Assembly (NCBI RefSeq): GCF_023856365.1
Contig: NC_064541.1
Location: 21,802,214-21,866,213, forward strand
Source: Brienomyrus brachyistius
Lineage: Eukaryota; Chordata; Actinopteri; Osteoglossiformes; Mormyridae
Reading direction: 5' to 3'
Length of the DNA stretch: 64,000 bases
The position numbers and the translations under genes are program-made. Below the pieces are notes generated by a model that ran no database searches, was not told where the DNA came from, and saw only the letters and a list, made by a program, of their open reading frames with translations. Shown piece after piece: positions 13,201 through 23,568 of this stretch (positions are counted from its first letter, which is position 1; the number at the start of each line of letters is the position of its first letter).

Positions 13201-13578
13201 CTGTCTCCAGCTGAAGAACAGGACAGAGATGGACACAAACAGCAGTCTGTTAGGATCCGTCTACAAATCCGCAATCCCGTGCATGTCAAAGGCATCTTCA
13301 GGTAAGCTTTATATACACACAACTATTCACATCATTAAAAAAAATACAGCCTGGATAAGTGACTCCTTTCAAACGCATTGTTTTTTGATATATTTATTAT
13401 ATCCATCCATTTTCCAACTATTAATACAGAACACGGCTGTGGCAAAGTCTGCATCCTGCCCCGGGCAGCACAGAACAAATGGCAGGGGACAGTTTGGACA
13501 GGATGCCAGCCGATCACAGGGCGCACACACAATCACTCAGTATCAGCCATTAAAGTTGGGTCACAGGAAATACATGCA

Positions 13579-13637
<59 letters not shown>

Positions 13638-15818
13638 CGGGGAGGGGAACCAGACCCCCAGCCCTGGAGGTGTGAGGTAACAGCGCTACCTGCCGAGACA
13701 CCATTCCGCCCTACATCTGTCACACTCAGTATTTTGGGCTGGCCTGTCTTTCTGGAGAGCACATAATCTCCATCATAAAATTAGGCAGAATGTAATACAA
13801 CATTTTATTGCTTATCCTCTTCGCCTGGGATGCAAACTCTCCTATTCATATGGATGGAGATTTTATGGGAGCAACTGCAGTTAAATGCCTTGCACAGGGA
13901 CGCCACAACAAGACACACTTATCAGCATGGGTAGCCTCATTGCAAGAGTCATCCAATAACAGGGTGAGAAGAAGATGAAGAAGAAAAAAAAAAGAAGAAA
14001 GAGGCTCAGATCTATGTCACCAGTCACCAGTTTTAGTACAGCACCAGATGGCTCCAAAATGCAATTCGGCTTTTAAGGCATAAGGGTCATACTTGGAGGT
14101 CCACTTTCTATGCAAGGTCTGTTACGGATCCTGACTGCAATCCCCGATCAGATCCCTATCATCCCCAGCACAGCTTACTGCAGAGCTGTCCCTAACTGGG
14201 TTTCAGTCCCGGGGATTTACTTTGGCACCTCAAGTGGCAATTTTAACATTTCTTGTTGGAAACAATTAGGATTTTCTTGGATGGCAGCGAGAGGGCAAAC
14301 TGAAAGTGTATAACTGTTCAACATTCTGAAGCTGAGTGATCTTACTTCTATTAACTACTGAAAGGCCGACACTGTTTCTCTACGGCAGCCAGGAGGAGCT
14401 GTATCATTTGGAGATTCAAAGTAATTAAGTGATCAGAACTGACGTTTACATATATCGATATGAAACTGGCATATGGGTTGGCTAGCTGGCAACAGAACTC
14501 GACTCTAGAGAAACAATCCGCACTGTGCAGGTCCAAAAAAAGAAATCAGAACTGAGGAGGACTCTGGGCATCAATCGCACTGACATGCAGCGCCCCCCTC
14601 CTAATTACCTGAGCCGCGGCAGTAATAGCTTTCCACGGCGCAGCACAGAAGGCCTCCTGTTCGAGAATCAAATAATAAGGTCTGCAAACACCGTGGGCGG
14701 GGGGGGTGGGGGGGGGGTGATGCGCTACAATTTCCTGCGGCACCTCGCATGTGTTTGCCTCCAGGCGGCTTCACCGAGCAGCGCATTTACAGGATTGGAA
14801 CACACTCAAAATCTCAATGTTATTAAAAGTGAATAGAAGGGAAGCGGTAAGGCAACGTACCACAGACGGGAGGCAGGGTGGGCGGAGGCCTCTTATGCTT
14901 GGCATATACATTAGCATATATATTATATCAGCATATGAACAGAGTATATGCACTTATTTACATTCAGTTGCTTAGTTACACTTTTTGTCCAAGATGACTC
15001 ACACTTTATAGAGCTATATAAATTTACCAAAACTATTCAGGTTAAGTACCAAGGGTACCAAAGTAGGGCTTCTCCAGGGATTTGAATTATACTTACTCTA
15101 GAATTATTTATTTAGGAGACACTTTTGTCCAAAGCGACAGCAGGGTCAGCCAGCATCCAGTGCTCTTGGGGCAGTTGAGATTAGGGGCCTAGCTCAAGGG
15201 CCCAACAGTTAAATGATCACTCTGTGGCGATGGGACTCGAATCCATAACCTCCCAGAAACTGGCACAAATTCCTAGCCATTAAGCTACACAGGGAGTACG
15301 GCACACTCAAGCATAGAAGTGATACCCTTCTGGGTACAAGTCCATACCCCTAATGCAGGTTGCACAACTAAATTTTTTGTACAAATGTACAAACTTAAGA
15401 AATAAGCAGAACAAATATGTATATGTTGTCTATTCAGTGAGATGTGCATGTTTTTTCCCTCAACTACGTCATTTGAGGAGGTTAAAGACTTCAGAAAGAC
15501 AAAAAAATCAGCACATAATTTCTTCCAACAAATCCTGGACTACTGTGCAACAAGTGGAAGAAAACCCCTATGTAAAATATAACCTAATACTTAATACAAC
15601 AGAAACTAAATACAACCTACAGAGTAACATACAGATACACACAATACAGTGCAATACTGTTTTGCTGCATGATGTGTTTCACAGGTTTGACTGACCTCTC
15701 TGACGTTGGGAAGCTCCAGGATGTCAGAGAATACATAAAGGCCTGGAGTTTCCAGCAGGGAACTGATCGCTTGAGCCAGAGCTGAGCCTGAGAGAGAGAG
15801 CAGCTGCTCCACCTCCAT
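10269..15818 (-). CDS. cops7a: COP9 signalosome complex subunit 7a
   Basis: Six coding exons on the minus strand join in phase: 15818-15696, 13210-13135, 13036-12948, 12538-12336, 11036-10931 and 10442-10269 (stop TAA), giving 256 residues. Matches to the COPS7 family run throughout: [21 protein letters not shown] near the N-terminus, [11 protein letters not shown], then the PCI region with [39 protein letters not shown] and LQEWCAGCE. A coiled-coil segment ([12 protein letters not shown]) and a basic, disordered tail (KKSSKVKG) close it. The subunit is a scaffold of the COP9 signalosome, which removes NEDD8 from cullins in nucleus and cytoplasm. The ATG at 15818-15816 directly follows an acceptor AG; I take it as the start. 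The a paralogue rather than b is inferred from pianp next door. Introns carry SINE-like and minisatellite DNA. Confidence 0.93.
11150..11395 (-). repeat. Diverged SINE copy in a cops7a intron
   Basis: Minus-strand family words: CAGGGAACAACCCAGGTGCC, AGAGAACATGCATATTCCAC, and GGCAACAGTGCTAACCACCG at the head end. It lies between the penultimate exon and the next exon upstream. Confidence 0.6.
13390..13715 (-). repeat. Diverged SINE-like repeat with (CA)n in a cops7a intron
   Basis: Starts ATCCATCCATTTTCCAACTA and ends GAGGTGTGAGGTAACAGCGC in minus orientation, as the SINE family does. About 29 CA dinucleotides (13578-13634) lie within it. The open frames across it are repeat artefacts. Confidence 0.6.
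15095..15300 (-). repeat. Dispersed repeat in a cops7a intron
   Basis: TTTAGGAGACACTTTTGTCC, AAGGGCCCAACAGTTAAATG and GGGACTCGAATCCATAACCT: the complement of the SINE type with a TGGATAAAAG-like tail. Minus orientation, old copy. Confidence 0.55.
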
Positions 15819-15849
15819 CTAAGAGATAAAAAGGGACACTTAAGCATAG

Positions 15850-17821
15850 AGGGAACAGTACAAAGGGACAGGCACACAAGGGGACCCGCACACGGGGAAG
15901 TGCACAAAAGGGGATCCGCACACGGGGAAGGCCGCACAAGGGGACCCGCACACGGGGAAGGGCGCACAAGGGGAAGGTCGCACATGGGGAAGGCCACAGA
16001 AGGGGACCCGCACACAGGAAAGCGTGCACAAGGGGACCCGCACATGGGAAAGCGCGCACAAGGGGACCCGCACATGGGAAAGCGTGCATCCGGGAAAGTG
16101 TGTACAAGGGGACCCGCGCACGGGAAAGCGCGCACAAGCGGAAGCATGCACAAGGGGACCCGCACACAGGAAAGCGTGCACAAGGGGACCCGCACATGGG
16201 AAAGCGCGCACAAGGGGACCCGCACACAGGAAAGCGTGCACAAGGGGACCCGCGCACGGGAAAGGGCGCACAAGGGGACCCGCGCACGGGAAAGGGCGCA
16301 CAAGGGGACCCGCGCACGGGAAAGGGCGCACAAGGGGACCCGCGCACGGGAAAGGGCGCACAAGGGGACCCGCGCACGGGAAAGGGCGCACAAGGGGCCC
16401 CGCGCACGGGAAAGGGCGCACAAGGGGACCCGCGCACGGGAAAGCGCGCACAAGGGGACCCGCGCACGGGAAAGCGTGCACACGGGAAAGCGCGCAGAAG
16501 GGGACCCGCACATGAGAAAGCGTGCACACGGGAAAGCGCGCAGAAGGGGACCCGCACACGGGGAAGGCCGCACAAGGGGACCCGCACACGGGGAAGGCCG
16601 CACAAGGGGACCCGCACACGGGGAAGGCCGCACAAGGGGACCCGCACACGGGGAAGGCCGCACAAGGGGACCCGCACACGGGGAAGGCCGCACAAGGGGA
16701 CCCGCACACGGGGAAGGCCGCACAAGGGGACCCGCACACGGGGAAGGCCGCACAAGGGGACCCGCACACGGGGAAGGCCGCACAAGGGGACCCGCACACG
16801 GGGAAGGCCGCACAAAGAGGACCCGCACACGGGGAAGGCCGCACAAAGAGGACCCGCACACGGGGAAGGCCGCACAAAGAGGACCCGCACACGGGGAAGG
16901 CCGCACAAAGAGGACCCGCACACGGGGAAGGCCGCACAAAGAGGACCCGCACACGGGAAAGGCCGCACAAAGAGGACCCGCACACGGGGAAGGTCGCACA
17001 AGAGGACCCGCACACGGGGAAGGCCGCACAAGGGGAAGGGAATACAAGGGAAGCTGCACAAGGGGAAGGGAATACAAGGGGACACACACATGAGAAAGCA
17101 TGCACACGGGAAAGCGCGCACAAGGGGACCCGCACACGAGGAAACACGCAAAAGGGGACCCGCACTCGGGGAAGGCCGCACAAGGGGACCCGCACACGGA
17201 GAAGGCCGCACAAGGGGACCCGCACACGGGGAAGGCCGCACAAGGGGACCCGCACACGGGGAAGGCCGCACAAGGGGACCCGCACACGGGGAAGGCCGCA
17301 CAAGGGGACCCGCACACGGGGAAGGCCGCACAAGGGGACCCGCACACGGGGAAGGCCGCACAAGGGGACCCGCACACGGGGAAGGCCGCACAAGGGGACC
17401 CGCACACGGGGAAGGCCGCACAAGGGGACCCGCACACGGGGAAGGCCGCACAAGGGGACCCGCACACGGGGAAGGCCGCACAAGGGGACCCGCACACTGG
17501 GAAGACCGCACAAGGAGACCCGCACACGGGGAAGGCCGCACAAGAGGACCCGCACACGGGGAAGGCCGCACAAGGGGACCCGCACAAGGGGAAGGGAATA
17601 CAAGGGAACCCGCACAAGGGGAAAGGAGTACAAGGGAACCCGCACAAGGGGAAGGGCGCACAGGGGGACCCGCACAAGGGGAAGGGAGTACAAGGGAACC
17701 TGCACAGGGGGACCCGCACAAGGGGAAGGGAGTACAAGGGAACCTGCACAAGGGGAAGGGTGCACAAGGGGATCAGTACACAGGGAGGGCACATGTGGGG
17801 ATCAGTACACAGGGAAGGTAA
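15850..17821. repeat. 30-bp minisatellite, cops7a intron 1, left block
   Basis: About 65 tandem units of a 30-mer of the form GGGGACCCGCACACGGGGAA plus GGCCGCACAA. Sub-blocks of near-identical units are visible: a GAAAGGGCGCAC variant at 16230-16440, the main type at 16560-16800 and 17161-17480, and a 31-bp AAAGAGGACC variant at about 16812-16990. Most units carry two G4 runs on the plus strand. Long open frames exist on both strands only because 30 is a multiple of three. Confidence 0.95.
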
Positions 17822-18419
17822 AGGTGGGTGATTTTATCGAATAATTTGAATTTACAGTTCAGGACGATGTGTTTTTATGAAAATCGATTTTATTACTTAT
17901 TTTACACGTGAGCGCCAAAAGCGGAACTAATGCGACCCACCGTTCTTCATGGGTAAATTAGCGCAGCGCACCTAAACGCTGTAGCAGATTCTCAAACAAC
18001 ATGGCAATGACAGGGGATTAGCTGGAGCTTGTGCCTAAAAAAGGTGTATATCTGTAATATGGAATTGGTTCAGTTGTGTGCCGTTAGTCACAGACCAAAC
18101 AAGTCCTCGTTGCAAAGTCTGTTTAAAAACTTTTGCAACCAAAGGAAGCAGCACAACAAATTGCCACAACTGTATAATGAAGCACATCAAAGAATCGCTA
18201 GAGAGCTGGAGGACAGCATCTTTTTTGGCTTTTCAGATTGCACTTTAACCCTAAAGTAAAAAAAATAAAAAAAAATAAAGTTAAAACTTGTTTTGAACCA
18301 TTTATTTGTCATCTGTAGTTTATATTTTGAGTAGGGGAGGGGGAAATCAATTAAAAACGAAAATCGGATTTATTGTGAAAAAATCTGAAATTTTATTTTT
18401 AGGCCATATCACCCAGCTC
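17822..18419. mobile_element. 598-bp non-autonomous DNA transposon inside the minisatellite
   Basis: Non-repetitive AT-rich DNA interrupts the 30-mer array. Its ends are imperfect inverted repeats: AGGTGGGTGATTTT on the left, and GAGCTGGGTGATATGGCC as the reverse complement of the right end. TAA flanks both sides (17819-17821 and 18420-18422), consistent with a 3-bp target duplication as in PIF/Harbinger elements; family assignment is inference. A 76-codon open frame at 18029-18259 shows no transposase motif that I recognise. Confidence 0.6.
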
Positions 18420-19215
18420 TAAGGGAAGGGTACACAAGGGGATCAGTACACTGGGTAGGGTACACAAGGGGACCAGCGCACGGAGAAGGGCACGCGTGGG
18501 GACCAGCGCACGGAGAAGGGCACGCGTGGGGATCAATAAACGGAGAAGGGCACACGTAGGGATCAATAAACGGAGAAGGGCACACGTAGGGATCAATAAA
18601 CGGAGAAGGGCACATGTAGGGATCAGTACACTGGGCAGGGCACACGTGGGGATCAGTACACTGGGAAAGGTACACGTGGGGATCAGTACACTGGGAAAGG
18701 TACACGTGGGGATCAGTACACTGGGAAAGGTACACGTGGGGATCAGTACTCTGGGAAAGGTACACGTGGGGATCAGTACACTGGGAAAGGTACACGTGGG
18801 GATCAGTACACTGGGAAAGGTACACGTGGGGATCAGTACACTGGGAAAGGTACACGTGGGGATCAGTACACTGGGAAAGGTACACGTGGGGATCAGTACA
18901 CTGGGAAGGACACATGTGGGGATCAGTACACCTGGAAGGACACATGTGGGGATCAGTACACTGGGAAGGGCACATGTGGGATCAGTACACCGGGAAGGGC
19001 ACATGTGGGATCAGTACACCGGGAGGGAACATGTGGGGATCAGTACACTGGGAAGGGCACATGTGGGGATCAGTACACAGGGAGGGCACATATGGGGATC
19101 AGTACACAGGGAGGGCACATGTGGGGATCAGTACACAGGGAGGGCACAGAAGGGAATCAGTATACTGGGAAGGGTACACAAGGGGATCAGTACACTAAAG
19201 CAGGGTACATTCAGG
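18420..19215. repeat. 30-bp minisatellite, cops7a intron 1, right block
   Basis: About 26 tandem units of a 30-mer related to the left block, typically GGGGATCAGTACACTGGGAA plus AGGTACACGT. It shares the GGGGA-C-G-ACAC-GGGAA frame with the left block. The last units of the left block (17765-17818) are of this right-hand type, so both blocks were once one array. Confidence 0.93.
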
Positions 19216-20307
19216 CTTAAGGGATGCAGTAGACAGTAAAAGAAAAAGGAAAACCAGTAACATGACAAACACACCACCAATACTTAAAACCAAATCAGAA
19301 ATGTTATAGTTCACTATGGATAGTAAACGATGTCCTTGAAAATGACAAACATGAGAATGTACATAGACTAAAAAAGAAGTAAGTATATTTAAGAGCTATG
19401 TTTTGTGCTTTGACCCGGTGATTCCTATTACATTACGCATTACATTAATATGCAATAATATCAATTAGCGACCAGGGGAGAGTGTTCCCAAAACGCCCTT
19501 TCTAGACCAGCCAACTTTTTATAATAGGGTTCGCAAAATTAGAAGAAAATAAAATGAAAGGTTCTGATGCTGAAATTTAAATATTGATTTTTTTTAAGAT
19601 TATGAATAGTTAATAGCAATAAAACGGCGACTCCGTACAGGCGACTTAATCAAGCTCGACTGTTACGCTTATACGACAGACCGACATTATAATGTGTATG
19701 CTTTTCCTTTACTGACAATTTAATAAATCCGACTAAGAGTATATTAAATTTAACTTAGTAGGTAAGTCGATCATCACAGCAGTACAAAAATCATAATTAT
19801 TTATCAACTGTCGACTAATCAGACATTCTTTGCAACTGACCTAAACCAATATCGCGAAATTAATATGTCCAAAAATGAGTAACGTTTAAGACTAGAGTTA
19901 CTTATTGCGTGCTGTTAAGAATACATTTTCAATAAGACAATACAAACCAAACTCCACGCAGAAGCTAGCTACTTGCCAAGTTTTATTTGGGAGTGGTACT
20001 TTTATCAGTGACTGATTAAGACGCATATAGTTATTAGCTGAACTGGGTTTCATAATGTAACTTAACAGCTTTCTGTGAGCACTCGCTTACGAAGTGAAGC
20101 GTTACAGTGGTACGCCCGGTGAGCGCAATCCTGCTCACGCCGGACCGGTATGTCACTCGAGAGCGAGGCTGCAGGAGGTTGCAGTAGGCCCTGTAACTAA
20201 TTTCCGACCTGCTCTTAAGACAAATGCGCAGAAAAACAGAAACAAATAAAAACGAAAAAGCTCAGCTGTTCCGCATAAGTCTAATTAAAGTTATATGCAC
20301 GTATTAC

Positions 20308-20400
20308 CTTCTTCTGTTGAAATATTAACTTCTGTGTTTCCAGAATTATCCTGCTCTTCCCAGGAAGTCAGGTGTCTCTCTCTTCAACAACAAAGCTACC
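20308..20400 (-). promoter_or_regulatory. cops7a: Probable cops7a promoter and untranslated exon 1
   Basis: On the minus strand a good donor (AACAGAAG|GTAATA) ends at 20308, and no coding ORF precedes it, as expected for a 5' UTR exon spliced to the ATG-bearing exon at 15818. Upstream (higher coordinates) are a palindromic CCAATTGG near 20410, another CCAAT near 20490 and CGCCATCC. No TATA box is seen, which suits a housekeeping gene. The exon's upstream limit is a guess. Confidence 0.4.
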
Positions 20401-20499
20401 GTTCAGCCAATTGGATGGAAGGTGAATAGAGGCGGGAGTTGAGCTGTGATTGACAAGTTGGTGCGGTTGAATAACGTACACCGCCATCCAATGGTCAAT

Positions 20500-21715
20500 T
20501 TACGTATTGCAAGAACTGAGCTCATCTTCTGAACAGCATCGCCCACACAACACATTCCAGTGCATGAAAATCAAGATGTTATGGAAAAAACTATCTTTGA
20601 GATGGATGAACACGCAGAAGTATATTTGTACATATATGTATATTCATAGCAAGTTTATTAATATAAGTTTTTTACAGTTTAGCGATAACCAAATAACTTA
20701 TGTGGAAACCAACACCTTGGTATAATTAAATAGAAAAGAAGAAGTTTGAGAGTCAGTCCTGGCCTGGTCTGTAAAAATACTCATCATACAGGCTTTATTT
20801 AACACAGTGTATGGGGTGTGACCTTTCTGGAAGTTTAAAGAACAATACAAAGATTTACAGTCCATTATCCCTAAGCTAACAACAGTTTCCTCTTGGATAA
20901 TGTATTGTGTGACAGAGGAGGCCCCTGCCCCTACAGGCTATAAGTCAAGCTTCAATATGAGTTGTGCATGTGTGAGAGTTGAAAGCCAAATGTAAAAGCA
21001 ACTAAACACTAACTAAAATTAATAAAAAGCAAGCCAAATTCAAAAAAAGGTATGTGTCCTGTTCTTGTGAGGGGCTTTGCCAGGTTCAATACAGTCAACT
21101 AATGGTATTCAACAATTTTTTTTTTATTTATGCAAGTATATGAAAGGGACATTACCTTCCAACAACTGGTAAGGGAGCAGGCTTGGCAGATGGTTTAATA
21201 TTACTTAAATAGTTTAACATGGTTGAGCGTGCCGAGAATGCATGATGTCCATGGACTCTGATCCTGTAGTGACAGACCCTATTCCTCTGTCATGGGTATG
21301 TTCATTTCACATCACATGTCACCTTGAAAATTAAGACTTCAGGAATCTATAATGGAGAAAATCAAGACTTCCAGTCCTTATGATGATTTACTGGTAAATC
21401 TCAAACTACCAAAACAAGTCTGTTATATGGAGAAGTAGCAGATGTTAAATAAGATCTAAATGAAGAAAACCAAACTGCTATGGAATCAAATGCCACAATT
21501 CCATGGAATCAATTTAAATTTTACATGACAATTTAATATGACAATTGTATAAGCTTTATAACAGGTAATGTAGCAGGTCTAAAACAATGCACAACAAACA
21601 CTAAATGTGGGCTCAAAAAAATTTACCACATTAAAACAAGCATTTAGGCAGTCAGTCTAACATGAATACAGCATGTGGGATATTATATATATTGTTTCAC
21701 AGTGGGTTTTTGATA
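20500..21715. other. Intergenic, nothing recognised
   Basis: AT-rich DNA between the cops7a promoter and the first SINE. Only short open frames without family motifs; no tRNA or other RNA gene recognised. Confidence 0.5.
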
Positions 21716-21720
21716 CTGAT

Positions 21721-22050
21721 TAGGTGGTGCAGTGGTTAGCACTGTTGCCTCACACCTCTGGGACCTAGATTCGAGTCTCCACCTGGGTCACATGTGTGTG
21801 GAGTTTGCATGTTCTCCCCATGTTGTCGTGGAGTTTCCTTCGGGTTCTATGGTTTCCCCCCACGGTCCGAAGACATGCTGAGGCTAACTGGAGTTGCTAA
21901 ATTGCCCGTAGGTGTGCCTGTGTGTGCCCTGCAATGGGCTGGCCCCCCATCCTGGGTTGTTCCCTGCCTCGTGCCCATTGCTTCCGGGATAGGCTCCGGA
22001 CCTCCGGCGACCCAGTAAGATAAGCGGTTTGGAAAATGGATGGATGGATG
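21721..22050 (+). repeat. tRNA-headed SINE, full length
   Basis: The head has A-box-like GGTGCAGTGGTTAGCAC and B-box-like TTCGAGTCTCC. The body has the conserved GGAGTTTGCATGTTCTCCCC and GATAGGCTCCGGACC words, and it ends in (GGAT)n. The same family recurs at 44480, 62810 and other places in this window. Confidence 0.8.
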
Positions 22051-22469
22051 TTTTGCAGTGTACTTTTTGATACTGAATAGGTAACACCTTGCATTTCCTG
22101 AGAGGGGCACTGTTCAGTCAGTTATGTGTAGCTATTCCTGTTCTGGGCATTTAGTATCCTCTAGGGACCAGTAGTGGTCACTATACGTGAGACACCAGGA
22201 AGCTTATGTAAGCAGCAGTGCCTTCGAGCAGTGTGCTTAACCGTAACTGTGTCAGTATTCACACAAGAGGTAAAGTACACCACAAACTTCTAACTTTGCC
22301 CCAGATAGTACAGTATATTTGAATCACATAGGTCCTATATCAGCTGTTTGTGATGTACCTCTCCCAGCCTATTTTCTGTTTATGACATCTTCTTGGAAAC
22401 TAAGCCGCCCGCTCTAAATAGGAGTGTGTGGTTATTTTAGAGTATTTAAGGTTAAAGTAAATCACAGGG

Positions 22470-22665
22470 TATCTGGGTGGCCCGCTGAGTCAGTGGGCGG
22501 TATTGTAGTTTTATACCTGCAGGGTTGGTGCTCAAAGCCCAGCCTTGGTTCTTTGTGGAGTTTGCATGTTCTGACTGTGTTTGTGCATAAGACGAGGGGA
22601 ACTGGTTTCTCTGGATTTTCTATACTGAATGACAGTGTGGAGTGGCACCCTGTCCATTTTGGAGA
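22470..22665 (+). repeat. Diverged SINE-like copy
   Basis: It contains the family words TTTGTGGAGTTTGCATGTTC and GTGGCACCCTGTCC in plus orientation, otherwise heavily mutated. Confidence 0.45.
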
Positions 22666-22741
22666 TTAACTTCTATTAAATGAGGGACCTCTCAAATAAA
22701 AAGAGACCCGAGCTAGGAAACCCCTTCCACTAATGCTAACA

Positions 22742-23013
22742 GGGGGTCTGGAGTCTATCCTGGAAAACATGTGCGCAAGGCAGGGAACAACCCAGGATGG
22801 GGCGCCAACCCATAGCAGGGCACAGTCACACACTACTTATATCTACAGCTGACTTGGCAAATCCAACTCACTCTGGCATGATTTTGGACAGAGGAGGGAA
22901 ATTGGAGAAGGAAACTGGAGGAAACCCCATGATAATACATGGGGAGGCTTGGGAGACTCAGACCCTGGTCCAAGAGCTGTGAGGTAACACTACTGATCAC
23001 TGTACTGCCCCCA
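22742..23013 (-). repeat. Diverged SINE copy
   Basis: Minus-strand, old copy of the same family (CAAGGCAGGGAACAACCCAG, GAGGAAACCCCATGATAATA, ending CTGTACTGCCCCC). Confidence 0.6.
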
Positions 23014-23246
23014 TACAAGAAACTCGCATTTTTAATATTTTATTAAATAAAAAATTGAACAAGTCTTTAATATTTCCTCATATTTTCTGCCTCAAACGAG
23101 GGTCCCTTTGGAATATTTTTCGTTTAGTAACCAACAATGACTTTGCTTCATTTCATGTTCAGCATGTTCGTATCCTTTGTTATTATAATGTTGCATTCGG
23201 GATTGTATACTAGCAAGACAATGTACGACAATGTCCAATGTGTGTG

Positions 23247-23252
23247 TTTATT
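23247..23252 (-). terminator. Candidate polyadenylation signal of the lectin gene
   Basis: AATAAA on the minus strand (TTTATT on plus) about 320 bases past the lectin stop codon. Confidence 0.35.
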
Positions 23253-23568
23253 GTTCTTCACTGCTCTTCTGCTTTACACAGTTTGTAACATGTTGCAGGT
23301 GGGATGTCTCAGTCCGTCACATCCATAATTAAAATGATCATCTGTCTATACCAAGCTGTACCATTCTATAACATCATACCTTCGCTAAGGTTTTTAGTGA
23401 CATAATCATGTATTATATTCAGGAAACAGCCCTAAACAATTAAAATTAGATCTGATTTAAGATGAAAAACCATGATAAAACGTATCAAAAATCATTTTAA
23501 GCTAAATAACTAAATTCCTTAGTTATTTCCTTCCTTCTTATTCCTTAGTTGGGTTGTGGTAAAATCAA

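Noticed and set aside
15617..17844. Very long open frames (up to 725 codons) on both strands, with Cys/Pro-rich or Lys/Gly-rich repeated peptides
   Set aside because: They are a 30-bp minisatellite read in every frame; 30 is a multiple of three, so a unit without a stop stays open in all copies. They lie inside a cops7a intron and overlap its coding exon antisense or out of frame.
15850..19215. CRISPR-like array of 30-mers
   Set aside because: Units are head-to-tail with no spacers, the host is a vertebrate, and no cas genes are present.
18496..19239. 247-codon frame with repeated HVGISTLGK
   Set aside because: Right block of the same 30-bp minisatellite.
21721..21800. tRNA gene
   Set aside because: A- and B-box-like words are there, but the body continues as a SINE with a GGATGG tail and there is no complete cloverleaf.
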